Source: a virus. From it: DNA of 22,267 nt. The DNA lies in the IMG/VR virus record IMGVR_UViG_3300033145_002795, positions 1 to 22,267 of that record, one strand, 5' to 3'. This document shows, in pieces, positions 8,460 to 16,060 of the stretch. Under the pieces are notes generated by a model that was given only the letters and a program-made list of their open reading frames with translations, was not told the DNA's origin and made no database searches. The first letter of the stretch is position 1; each line of letters starts with the position of its first letter. The position numbers and the translations under genes are program-made.

Positions 8460-9236
8460 ATCAACTCCCTCCTTATTATCTATATTATCTTTTATCTCAC
8501 TCATCACATTATCACCCACATTATCTAATTCAATAGCACCTGCTACACTATCATCAACAAACTGCATAGAAACAACTGACGCAACGTGATCATTACTATA
8601 ATCAGCAGGACAATTGATAAAAGAAACTTCTTTATAATCCATCTCACTAATTAGCATACCGCATAACTTACCATCATATACTTTACCAATCTGATGATCA
8701 CAACTTAATGATGCCCCGAAACTATTATAACTAATTGGTTTATTGCACACCGAACAAAGCGGCGCATCAACCGGTGAGCCACCGGTTGAAACAGTGAAAA
8801 ATCTTTGATCTAAAATATTATCAATAGCTTCTTTATCCGTAATCAAAATTTTCAAACGAATTTTACCACTAGGCGACCCACGCAAAACATTTATATTTTT
8901 TTCATCTTTACCACCATCATTCGGAAAATGTGATCGCATCAAAGGAATAAATGCCGCCTGAACAATACGACCAATTGCAGTTTGATTCTCATCATGATGA
9001 GATAAAACCGGTTTATTATATGGATGGAGCCAACTGCTCACAGCCTTCGCCATTCCATCATGGGAATAAAAATACAAATTATGATTAAAATAGCCACAAT
9101 GTGTTGCATCAACTGTTACTTCCAAAAATTTCTTATTTTCAGAATCAGAAATTTTTATTCTATTATTTTTTAAACTATCAGTAAATTTAGCAAGAGACCT
9201 AACAACAATTTCATCTTTTAAATACATTCTATTCAT
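7437..9236 (-). CDS. Capsid maturation protease fused to scaffold, with DUF6582-like domain
   Basis: The 599-residue product has three parts. Residues 40 to 230 look like a phage prohead protease: a candidate His in KPVLSHHDENQTAIGRI (80/81), a candidate Ser in FFTVSTGGSP (150), and an EVSFINCPAD motif (203 to 212) near the end. Within it, C161, C164, C179 and H181 form a CxxC...CxH cluster that could bind zinc. Residues about 349 to 414 (FCGPNKTFPVPDCKHVAVA, then a Cys-and-Lys-rich helix) match the DUF6582 pattern found in phage proteases and scaffolds. Residues 450 to 500 are a heptad-rich coiled coil, as in scaffolds. The protease would cut scaffold and capsid after shell assembly. The start uses GAGG upstream of ATG at 9236. 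An internal ATG at 8459 has a better site (see separate entry). Confidence 0.75.
   Translation of the reverse strand: MNRMYLKDEIVVRSLAKFTDSLKNNRIKISDSENKKFLEVTVDATHCGYFNHNLYFYSHDGMAKAVSSWLHPYNKPVLSHHDENQTAIGRIVQAAFIPLMRSHFPNDGGKDEKNINVLRGSPSGKIRLKILITDKEAIDNILDQRFFTVSTGGSPVDAPLCSVCNKPISYNSFGASLSCDHQIGKVYDGKLCGMLISEMDYKEVSFINCPADYSNDHVASVVSMQFVDDSVAGAIELDNVGDNVMSEIKDNIDNKEGVDMEVKTEPIPKSVSEPISDEDFEKLIVDALKELDECETCGDEVDDVWKNEDDKKEAEELAKDYESFVSLSIGYGPEDKDYDDTVEDKKLPPAGSKARAKMKTTFCGPNKTFPVPDCKHVAVALAMLKWPKVVAKYSSSVRAKIAACVRKKAKALNCSTSKKKDEVENNVSVNEKVNTSVNESAKKTNPSDAIDDVKTLNEKIVALEKKIKEDAVMTDGSKVELEKANTKINDLMKELRTKQAEKIIDLSIILKRSNISEIIDADSIEIRDAKYSEKVTELETRSSESLIDSINDLKKDLNILGVTTPIENPVVNDFERVMRDKANKQEDRKSWIKRVFLGE
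8460..8474 (-). promoter_or_regulatory. Internal Shine-Dalgarno site for scaffold
   Basis: Reading the minus strand, AAGGAGGGAG is followed by TTGAT and the ATG at 8459. A seven-base match to the anti-Shine-Dalgarno sequence at ideal spacing in the middle of a reading frame is rare by chance in AT-rich coding DNA. The bases encode NKEGVD, which are not otherwise constrained by an obvious motif. Confidence 0.6.
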
Positions 9237-9302
9237 TATATTTCCTCACATTGCAAAACTCTACTGCATTCTATTAATATAGTAGCAACATTTGACACGT
9301 TT

Positions 9303-11246
9303 TCAACACTTCTCAATATGCTTATGCACAATATCTATATAGCAATCCAACAAAACACTGATACGATATCTTTGACTTTCAAATATCGAAACGACATCAC
9401 TAATTGTTTCAACCTTGGATAATCTTAACTGAATATCATCAAAAAAATCATTAATATTTCGAATATTAATATTATGATAAAATTTCAACCTGTCATCCCT
9501 TAATTTGTCCGTTAAATTACTACCAGATAACAAAGACACCAAATTAATAACAATAGAACTTGATTTATCAATAACAGTTTCCCGTGATGCACGCAACGAA
9601 CTTCGATAATCATATTTATTATCATGTTCATACGAATCAATCATATCACTTAAAATTGAATCGTACTGATCTAATAACAACACATAATATTTCTTTTTTA
9701 TCTCATCAACAACAGCTCCATTATCCTGCACGATACTAATAGAATCATGAAGCACAAGCCGTTTCATATCATTTGCCGGTGGGCCAGCTTTCTTTTTCGT
9801 ACCATATTGATTTTTCGGCTCCTCTTTTTGCGAAACCTTTTTCGACGAAACACCAAAAAGTTTCTTAGCCAATGGACCCTCCAAACCGGGCTCATCAACA
9901 GATTGCAAAATAGTCCGCGGAAGTGTAACAAGTCTCCAATATGTTTTCTCACGATCTTTATCAGTAAACGGCTCTCTACCAATTTGAGCTCTTGCCTCAT
10001 CTTCGGTTAACATATTTCCCTCAAACATCGCAAGTGTATGAAATTCTTTTCTTATCTTATCATCAACATCAATTTCAGGAATATATAATTCAACTTTATT
10101 AGCATCATTAAATGAATCAAAACCACCCTCTTCTAACAACTCATTTATAATAAATTCATTAACATATACACGGATTCTTTTTTGAAATCTTTTAGCCGCG
10201 CCAAGAACAGCCTTATTTAACGCAACCGCCGCACCACGGGATGTTCCAGCCTCGCCCAATGAAATCGCAGACTGGCCAAGTCCCAAATAAATCCTATTTT
10301 TAAAATATTCAAGATAAAGATCAACACGCAAAGCCGACTTACCTTCTCCAACAGCAACAAGTTTATGACGTTCAGGTGTAACAAGCATACCATTGGCAAC
10401 CATATTAGCAACAGAAACCTCAGCGTCTGAAATCTCATCTGGTTCAGCAGGAAGCTCATCAGTACCAACAATATAATGAATAAGCGGTATCGCATGCTGA
10501 AAAACTAAAATCTCAACATTCTCCTCCATTCTCCTAAGCGCCCGAATATCATCAAGAACCGTAATAACAGACGGCGTTCCAAATAGTTTTTCCGGCTGCC
10601 GATCAAGCGTTATATGTATAACATCATCTTTTTTATAGAATTTAGGAACATCATACAACAACTCTTGACTATATCCCAATAAAACACCTGTTTCTGAACT
10701 AGTAACAGCTTTAATTGCCGGAGTTTCCATTACGAAATATCCGCCGACCGGTAAAAGTTTTTTACCATAAAATGTCGTCCTGGGCCGACCTCCGGATGAT
10801 GCCTCGCCTCGCACTTTAACAATAATAGCATTATAAAAAAGAACCAACTGTTCAGAAATTTCAGACAATAAAACCTCAGTTGGTGTCTCCGTTACCATTG
10901 CAATTTGTTTTAATCTTTTTTTAATATAATTAACTGTTTTCGGATTTTTTCCGACTATTTCATAACCATTTTCCCATATAAGCTCGCAATATCTATTTCT
11001 TGCTCTTCTAAGTATGCTATCGACATCAAAAGCCTGCTGAATTATATCAAAATCATAATCAGGCGGAACAAGAGCATAATTCCTAGGCTGAGTATATTTT
11101 TTTAAAGCAATATAAAGTTTTTTCGTAACAGGTTTTATATGTCTTTTTATCTGCTTCAATGGTCCCGACGGTGCCATGGTATTTTTTACAAGTCCATCAT
11201 TGATTTTAACATTTTTTGATTTTTTAAACAAATTAGTTATTTTCAC
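9303..11246 (-). CDS. Portal protein
   Basis: The 647-residue protein carries the marks of a phage portal: an early IIQQAFDVDSILRRARNRYCELIWENGYEI stretch (two pieces of a helix-rich wing), then VGGYFVMETPAI, then KFYKKDDVIHITLDRQPEKLFGTPSV with the Y..D.vIHi....... .yG.Sp-like motif, then a long helix RRMEENVEILVFQHAIP and GLGQSAISLGEAGTSRGAAVALNKAV in the clip/stem region. The C-terminal 150 residues are a helical extension. In the virion it forms the twelve-subunit ring through which the terminase moves DNA and to which the neck attaches. It overlaps the previous gene by four bases (GTGA) and starts at GTG at 11246 with only a distant GAGG site, so coupling to the upstream gene is likely. 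Identification is firm. Confidence 0.88.
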   Translation of the reverse strand: MKITNLFKKSKNVKINDGLVKNTMAPSGPLKQIKRHIKPVTKKLYIALKKYTQPRNYALVPPDYDFDIIQQAFDVDSILRRARNRYCELIWENGYEIVGKNPKTVNYIKKRLKQIAMVTETPTEVLLSEISEQLVLFYNAIIVKVRGEASSGGRPRTTFYGKKLLPVGGYFVMETPAIKAVTSSETGVLLGYSQELLYDVPKFYKKDDVIHITLDRQPEKLFGTPSVITVLDDIRALRRMEENVEILVFQHAIPLIHYIVGTDELPAEPDEISDAEVSVANMVANGMLVTPERHKLVAVGEGKSALRVDLYLEYFKNRIYLGLGQSAISLGEAGTSRGAAVALNKAVLGAAKRFQKRIRVYVNEFIINELLEEGGFDSFNDANKVELYIPEIDVDDKIRKEFHTLAMFEGNMLTEDEARAQIGREPFTDKDREKTYWRLVTLPRTILQSVDEPGLEGPLAKKLFGVSSKKVSQKEEPKNQYGTKKKAGPPANDMKRLVLHDSISIVQDNGAVVDEIKKKYYVLLLDQYDSILSDMIDSYEHDNKYDYRSSLRASRETVIDKSSSIVINLVSLLSGSNLTDKLRDDRLKFYHNINIRNINDFFDDIQLRLSKVETISDVVSIFESQRYRISVLLDCYIDIVHKHIEKC

Positions 11247-13486
11247 AGTTTTGTTGCACCCTCAAGTATTTTTTGAATTTCCTGTAATTCGTCATCTGAT
11301 AAAACTTTATCACAATTACAACCCCCATCATCATCAAGTATATGGCCAACTTCCTGTTGAGAATAACCCATAAAATTTGTCAATAAAATTTTCACTCCAT
11401 CTATTGACCAAGGATCGGCATGCTTAAAATAACCCTCGGCCTCTTTCAACACTTGCTTTTCTTCAGCTGATAAAATTCTATTTAAATCCTTTTTACCCGA
11501 ACTAATGCCTTTTACATGTTCACCTGTGTATATAGTAGCAAACTTTTTGTCCTTTTTAACAATATCCTTTAATAAATTAGACATATATCTATCATCAATA
11601 TCAGCGGCTGCGGCGACTGCCTGACGCACATTCTCCGACTTCAAATCATCAATTCCGGGCTCAACATTTTCTATACAAATTTCCCAAAATTTCATAAATC
11701 CCAAAACATTATCTATCATCCTAATCCATGATTCAAATTTAAGAACAAATACAGCATCATCTGTTATTTTCTTTGCCTTTAACGCACTTAATCGCCCATT
11801 GGAAAATAAACTTGCAATATATGCCCCAAATTCTTTCATAAATCTATCCAAATAAAGACCTAATGTTGTCGTTAACTCAAGCCATGGTAAACATTCCCGG
11901 CCAAATGCTTTATATTTAGTCAAATCTTTAGAATTCAAAGCATACTTATTTATACCGGAATTAATTAACTGGCCCAATGATGAAAAAACCTTTCTAATTA
12001 ACGAATTAACCAACGTAATAACAAAATTCCCAAAATCAACAACAGATTTATTCAAATCCAATGTCATCATATTCAATATAAATTCTAATAAACCTTTTAT
12101 CATCAATAAATTTTTCTTTCCTAACGCAATCCTTTCACCATGCTCTCCAATATGTGCAACTTGCTTTCCCAAATTGGCTATTTGTGTTATAATTCTTAAA
12201 ATACAACATAAAAAAGTTGGCGACATAACCCAACTCTTCATACCATCTTCAAATGATTTTATAAAATCATGATTAATGGTATCCAAAACTGATTTCATAC
12301 CTTGCCACCGCCACTTTCCTGGTTTACCCAATAACGGCACCGGGCCATCGCCACTCCAAACACTAGAAAATTTAGTAGAACCGTCAGCACGCGCCTTCAA
12401 ATATTCTTCCGGCAAATTAGGCTCAAACTTAATACCCCCAGGTGTCTCAAAACCATCTGGAACATACAAACTCGCAACTTCCTGCATTGTTTTTATATTC
12501 TGAATTTGTGCCTCATTTGCCTGTTTAATCGCAAACCATGCCGTATGCTTTGGTGATTGTTCTCTAACTTTATCATTCGCTTTGGGCGGAAAAATCTCCC
12601 CATGCTGTATACAATTATACAAAGAAACTTCCTGGCTAATTTGACCAATAGATGATACCGGATTTATATCAGCATAAGCCTGCTCTTGCGCGGCGTCCAT
12701 TTGTGCTTCGCTTAATTCAGACATCACTGTTTTAGCACCTTCAGTTATTTTTTTCATTTGCGTATTCAATAGTAATCCCGAACTACTCTTTAGCGCATCA
12801 ATAGCTCCCTTAATTTTTTGAGGAATTTTCTTAACAAATTTAACACCGGACAATGGCCTAAGCTGAACATAAATAAAACTTAAAACCCATATCAATATTT
12901 GATTCCAAACCCCACGCATCATAATCTTAATCATATCATCAAATTTATCATACTGTTCTTTTCTAATATCATCAGGAGTTTTATAACCAACCGTATCAGG
13001 ATCGGCATGCGAAAACAATATTTTATTCCTATTATTTAATGATGCGCGTTTTACTGCAAAATCTTCAGCTGTTAATTTATCACCTGCCGCCTTTCTACCG
13101 CAATATGGGCAGTTAATAGCATCATAAAGTAAACGATCTTTATCTTTGTCTATATGAATTGACAAATCTTTTAATTGTTTATCACATTCTTTATTAATTT
13201 CATTCAACTTATTATTTATGTAATCAGCATATTCAATGTATTCATCAATAACCTGCTGCTCCTCGTATGAAAATAAATCTCTAGGATTTTTAACACCACC
13301 GGCCGGCTCACTTGGTGCTTTAACCTCATCTGGATGATATTTCGCCATATGAGTATTATATTCCAAAGCTGTTTTAAATTTTATATCACAATACTTACAA
13401 TAAAACGGGTAAAACGGTGGAACTCCGAAATCACCATCAATTTTACCTGGAATATAATTAATAATTGGTTTTTTCAAATCATCCAT
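11243..13486 (-). CDS. Large protein with C2H2 zinc finger between terminase and portal (unknown role)
   Basis: This 747-residue protein is not recognised as a known family. Near its N-terminus, C30, C33, H46 and H51 form a classical C-x2-C-x12-H-x4-H zinc finger (context YPFYCKYCD...YNTHMAKYH). A second CxxC (INCPYCGRKAAG, C126 and C129) may belong to another metal site. Residues 85 to 120 are a likely coiled coil. Several long amphipathic or hydrophobic helices follow (residues about 190 to 230 and 420 to 500), but none is a clear transmembrane anchor. The gene sits between the large terminase and portal genes, seven bases after one and overlapping the other, and lacks a good Shine-Dalgarno site. 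Its place suggests a packaging-associated or virion protein. A zinc finger suggests contact with DNA or another protein. Both are inferences. Confidence 0.7.
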   Translation of the reverse strand: MDDLKKPIINYIPGKIDGDFGVPPFYPFYCKYCDIKFKTALEYNTHMAKYHPDEVKAPSEPAGGVKNPRDLFSYEEQQVIDEYIEYADYINNKLNEINKECDKQLKDLSIHIDKDKDRLLYDAINCPYCGRKAAGDKLTAEDFAVKRASLNNRNKILFSHADPDTVGYKTPDDIRKEQYDKFDDMIKIMMRGVWNQILIWVLSFIYVQLRPLSGVKFVKKIPQKIKGAIDALKSSSGLLLNTQMKKITEGAKTVMSELSEAQMDAAQEQAYADINPVSSIGQISQEVSLYNCIQHGEIFPPKANDKVREQSPKHTAWFAIKQANEAQIQNIKTMQEVASLYVPDGFETPGGIKFEPNLPEEYLKARADGSTKFSSVWSGDGPVPLLGKPGKWRWQGMKSVLDTINHDFIKSFEDGMKSWVMSPTFLCCILRIITQIANLGKQVAHIGEHGERIALGKKNLLMIKGLLEFILNMMTLDLNKSVVDFGNFVITLVNSLIRKVFSSLGQLINSGINKYALNSKDLTKYKAFGRECLPWLELTTTLGLYLDRFMKEFGAYIASLFSNGRLSALKAKKITDDAVFVLKFESWIRMIDNVLGFMKFWEICIENVEPGIDDLKSENVRQAVAAAADIDDRYMSNLLKDIVKKDKKFATIYTGEHVKGISSGKKDLNRILSAEEKQVLKEAEGYFKHADPWSIDGVKILLTNFMGYSQQEVGHILDDDGGCNCDKVLSDDELQEIQKILEGATKL

Positions 13487-13492
13487 ATCGTT

Positions 13493-15220
13493 TTAAAATG
13501 TTTTCCTCTTCGGTGTTAGAACACGATTCCGACGCATAATACCAGCATTAGCAGATGAAATATGTTTTTTTCTAGCCTGTCTTGTCCTATTCAAATAATT
13601 CGGCATATTTCGCGATATAAGTTTACGAAACTTCGACACATTGGGATCAAACCCATCATCCCTCAATGGTATCGTTGTCGGAACATGATATGTGCTTAAC
13701 TGCTTGGTATATGTTGTTGTGCGATATTTCTTTTTCTCATTAATCTCCAAATTAAATCCAAGCAGTGCCAAAAAAAGAGCATTAAGTGCATGGTCATTAC
13801 CACCACCATCATAGACTGGTCTATCAGTCCCTCTTGAAAATTTAGCAACCTTGAATTCTCTCATTTGACCGATTATTTTATTCTTATCATCCTCATCATC
13901 CGGAATACTAATTAAATGATTCTCAACAACTATAACAGCATTATTAACCATATATGGTTTTGCAGGCTTATCTTCTTTTTTACCAGTAACAGGATCCCTA
14001 ATTTCTAGATTTCCACCATAATCTACAGGTTTAACTTTTTTGTCCAACTTTGTCATGGGATGATCTTTGCCATACTTTCGTAATGTTTCAATCTGCATCG
14101 AACCAAACCCCTTATCGACATAAATAGCTAAAAAATTCATAGTTTTTGATAAACTAATAACCCTTTGAACCGATTCCGTTTGAGTGTATTCTGATTTTTC
14201 GACTCTAATATTATCAAAAACTCTAAATCTACCAGAATCTTTCAACCTTTCAAGTATAACAATCGCGGCACCATATGTCTCATTCCAATCAACGCCCATT
14301 ATATAAAGATTATCTTTATTATATTTTAACCCAGTAATTGTTTTACCCTTTACAATTCTATCACGATAATTATACTTTTTCATTATCGCATTAAGATCCT
14401 GATTTCTGAAAACACCTTCTTCAACTGTTCCCCAACCAGCCTCAACCTCGTGTATGTATGTGGTCTTTGACATACTTTTTCTCGCAAAGTCATCGGCTTC
14501 CTTTGTCCAATTAGGGCTCTTAAACGATGAGTAATGAAATTCTTTTATATCCGGACTATTGCACCACTGATAAAACAATCCGCGGCGACCGGACGGTGTT
14601 GATGACGCTATTATTGTCGCTCTTGGATTATTAAAATATATGGGCAAAACAATCTCAGTTATAACATCATCCAACCCATGGTCCATCTCATCTAATAAAG
14701 TTAAATCTGATTCCGAACCACGCATTCCCCCACCCTTTGATGAACTCTTAGCTCCTAACGTAGCACCATTTATAATCGAACCATTTTCAAATTCCATAAT
14801 AAAAGGCTTTTTAACATATCTTGATGGTTTAACACAAGAACCCATCATCAATTTATCTAAAAAATTAAAAATAAGTCTTATTTGCGACTCATATGGTACA
14901 GCTATTAATACTTTATAATTAGCATTTGTAAACGCAAACCATAATGCTTCAACCGATATAACCAAAGTTTTCCCTAATCGTCTGCCTGTCCTATAAACCT
15001 TAATACGGTTTTTTAATATTTTTTTTCCACTCTCCCCAACACCCCATATCGCCTGATAGCGTAACATATTTTTTTGATAACTCCGCAACTTCAGTGGTTT
15101 ATATGGATTATTAGGATCTCTTAATGTTGCCTCAGCCCATTTAACAGGATCTTTAATAACATCTAGTTCTTGTTTTTCTTCTTTTGTTAATGGTTTGTTT
15201 ATTTGTTCTATATCACTCAT
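13493..15220 (-). CDS. terL: Terminase large subunit
   Basis: The 575-residue protein is the packaging motor ATPase and headful or site-specific nuclease. It shows a Walker A-type loop RTGRRLGKT (residues 77 to 85), Walker B with catalytic Glu in LTLLDEMD (173 to 180) and coupling motif ASSTPSG (205 to 211). The RNase H-like nuclease half follows, with candidate metal-binding Asp residues D311 (GVDWNETYG), D369 (AIYVDKGFGS) and D476 (GGNDHALNAL). Length and order of motifs are typical. No good Shine-Dalgarno site precedes the ATG at 15220, and only six bases separate it from the previous stop. It is translated probably by reinitiation, which fits its low copy number. A start at the ATG is supported by the absence of another candidate in frame. 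Identification is firm. Confidence 0.95.
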   Translation of the reverse strand: MSDIEQINKPLTKEEKQELDVIKDPVKWAEATLRDPNNPYKPLKLRSYQKNMLRYQAIWGVGESGKKILKNRIKVYRTGRRLGKTLVISVEALWFAFTNANYKVLIAVPYESQIRLIFNFLDKLMMGSCVKPSRYVKKPFIMEFENGSIINGATLGAKSSSKGGGMRGSESDLTLLDEMDHGLDDVITEIVLPIYFNNPRATIIASSTPSGRRGLFYQWCNSPDIKEFHYSSFKSPNWTKEADDFARKSMSKTTYIHEVEAGWGTVEEGVFRNQDLNAIMKKYNYRDRIVKGKTITGLKYNKDNLYIMGVDWNETYGAAIVILERLKDSGRFRVFDNIRVEKSEYTQTESVQRVISLSKTMNFLAIYVDKGFGSMQIETLRKYGKDHPMTKLDKKVKPVDYGGNLEIRDPVTGKKEDKPAKPYMVNNAVIVVENHLISIPDDEDDKNKIIGQMREFKVAKFSRGTDRPVYDGGGNDHALNALFLALLGFNLEINEKKKYRTTTYTKQLSTYHVPTTIPLRDDGFDPNVSKFRKLISRNMPNYLNRTRQARKKHISSANAGIMRRNRVLTPKRKTF

Positions 15221-15226
15221 AATTGC

Positions 15227-15994
15227 TTATACAATTTCAGCGTATTGGGCCGCTTCATTCCCCATAAATCTACGACCATTCACATGCGATCTTTGTATAG
15301 CTTGAACAGCTTTTTGACGTTCTGTTTTGGCCGCGGCCGTCATATAACCAACTCCTAAATTTCCACCAAATTCCAATCGCCTTATATTTTCAGATATCCT
15401 GTCCATCGTATTAACAGCGGCAACTCCCATTTTAAATGTCGCACCGACCATACTAGATAATACTTCGCCAATAACAACGCCACTCATTATAGGCAAAGCC
15501 ACCTTACCAACAGCCGAACCGATAACTGTCCATTTCCCCATTTCACCTGCACCAGCTTTAATTGCCGCATTCAAATTAAATCCCGGTATTTTATTTTTCA
15601 TTGCCAAACCAAGATTATTTAAAAAAGTTGGCGGATCATATGTCGAAACCGATGTTTTTTTCAAAACACCTCTAAGCGCTTTCATAAATGGTGCCTTATG
15701 CTCACTTCCAATTTCTAATGCTTTCATCAAATTAGCTGCACCACCTTTATGAAAACCCTTTAAAAATGTTCTTCCGTATCCTGCTAATTTACTTTTACCT
15801 AAAAAACCATATTGTCCTGGTAATACACCTGTCCAAAAAGAAGGATAAATTGTAACACCAGCGCCGCCTGCCATTTGACTAGCGGTATATAAACCATATA
15901 CGCCCGTTAATTGTGCTTTAATATCGGGAAATGGGTTTGCTATATTTACAGCTGTACTAATTGGAAAGGGCGGGCCCGTTCTATCTTCAGCCAT
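15227..15994 (-). CDS. Glycine/alanine-rich hydrophobic protein before terminase
   Basis: I do not recognise this 255-residue protein. It is rich in Gly and Ala, with a hydrophobic stretch near residues 150 to 200 (VIGSAVGKVALPIMSGVVIG, then further apolar residues) that could insert in a membrane. Its C-terminus (RQKAVQAIQRSHVNGRRFMG, then NEAAQYAEIV) has an R..a...I..S..n.R..lGnEA pattern that I associate with structural proteins of large phages. This is recalled, not searched. A GAGG site six bases before ATG at 15994 supports the start. The gene stands with three neighbours of similar character between a TerS-like gene and terL. A virion-internal or membrane-active role at DNA entry is possible but not shown. 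Confidence 0.6.
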   Translation of the reverse strand: MAEDRTGPPFPISTAVNIANPFPDIKAQLTGVYGLYTASQMAGGAGVTIYPSFWTGVLPGQYGFLGKSKLAGYGRTFLKGFHKGGAANLMKALEIGSEHKAPFMKALRGVLKKTSVSTYDPPTFLNNLGLAMKNKIPGFNLNAAIKAGAGEMGKWTVIGSAVGKVALPIMSGVVIGEVLSSMVGATFKMGVAAVNTMDRISENIRRLEFGGNLGVGYMTAAAKTERQKAVQAIQRSHVNGRRFMGNEAAQYAEIV

Positions 15995-16060
15995 TAATAA
16001 CCTCTATTAATTTTTTATCAATATATAAATTATATAAAATATCTTTATTCATATTCATGG

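Noticed and set aside
9237-9302. Possible promoter (TTGAAA ... TATATT) and short CTACT/AGTAG repeat between portal and protease genes
   Set aside because: The spacer would be 19 bases and the -10 is imperfect; the repeat is only five bases. Too weak for a feature.
15987-16058. Minus-strand 23-codon frame MNMNKDILYNLYIDKK and on, ending over the start of the 255-residue gene
   Set aside because: No Shine-Dalgarno site and very short. It could serve reinitiation between the intein gene and the next gene, but there is nothing more to support it.
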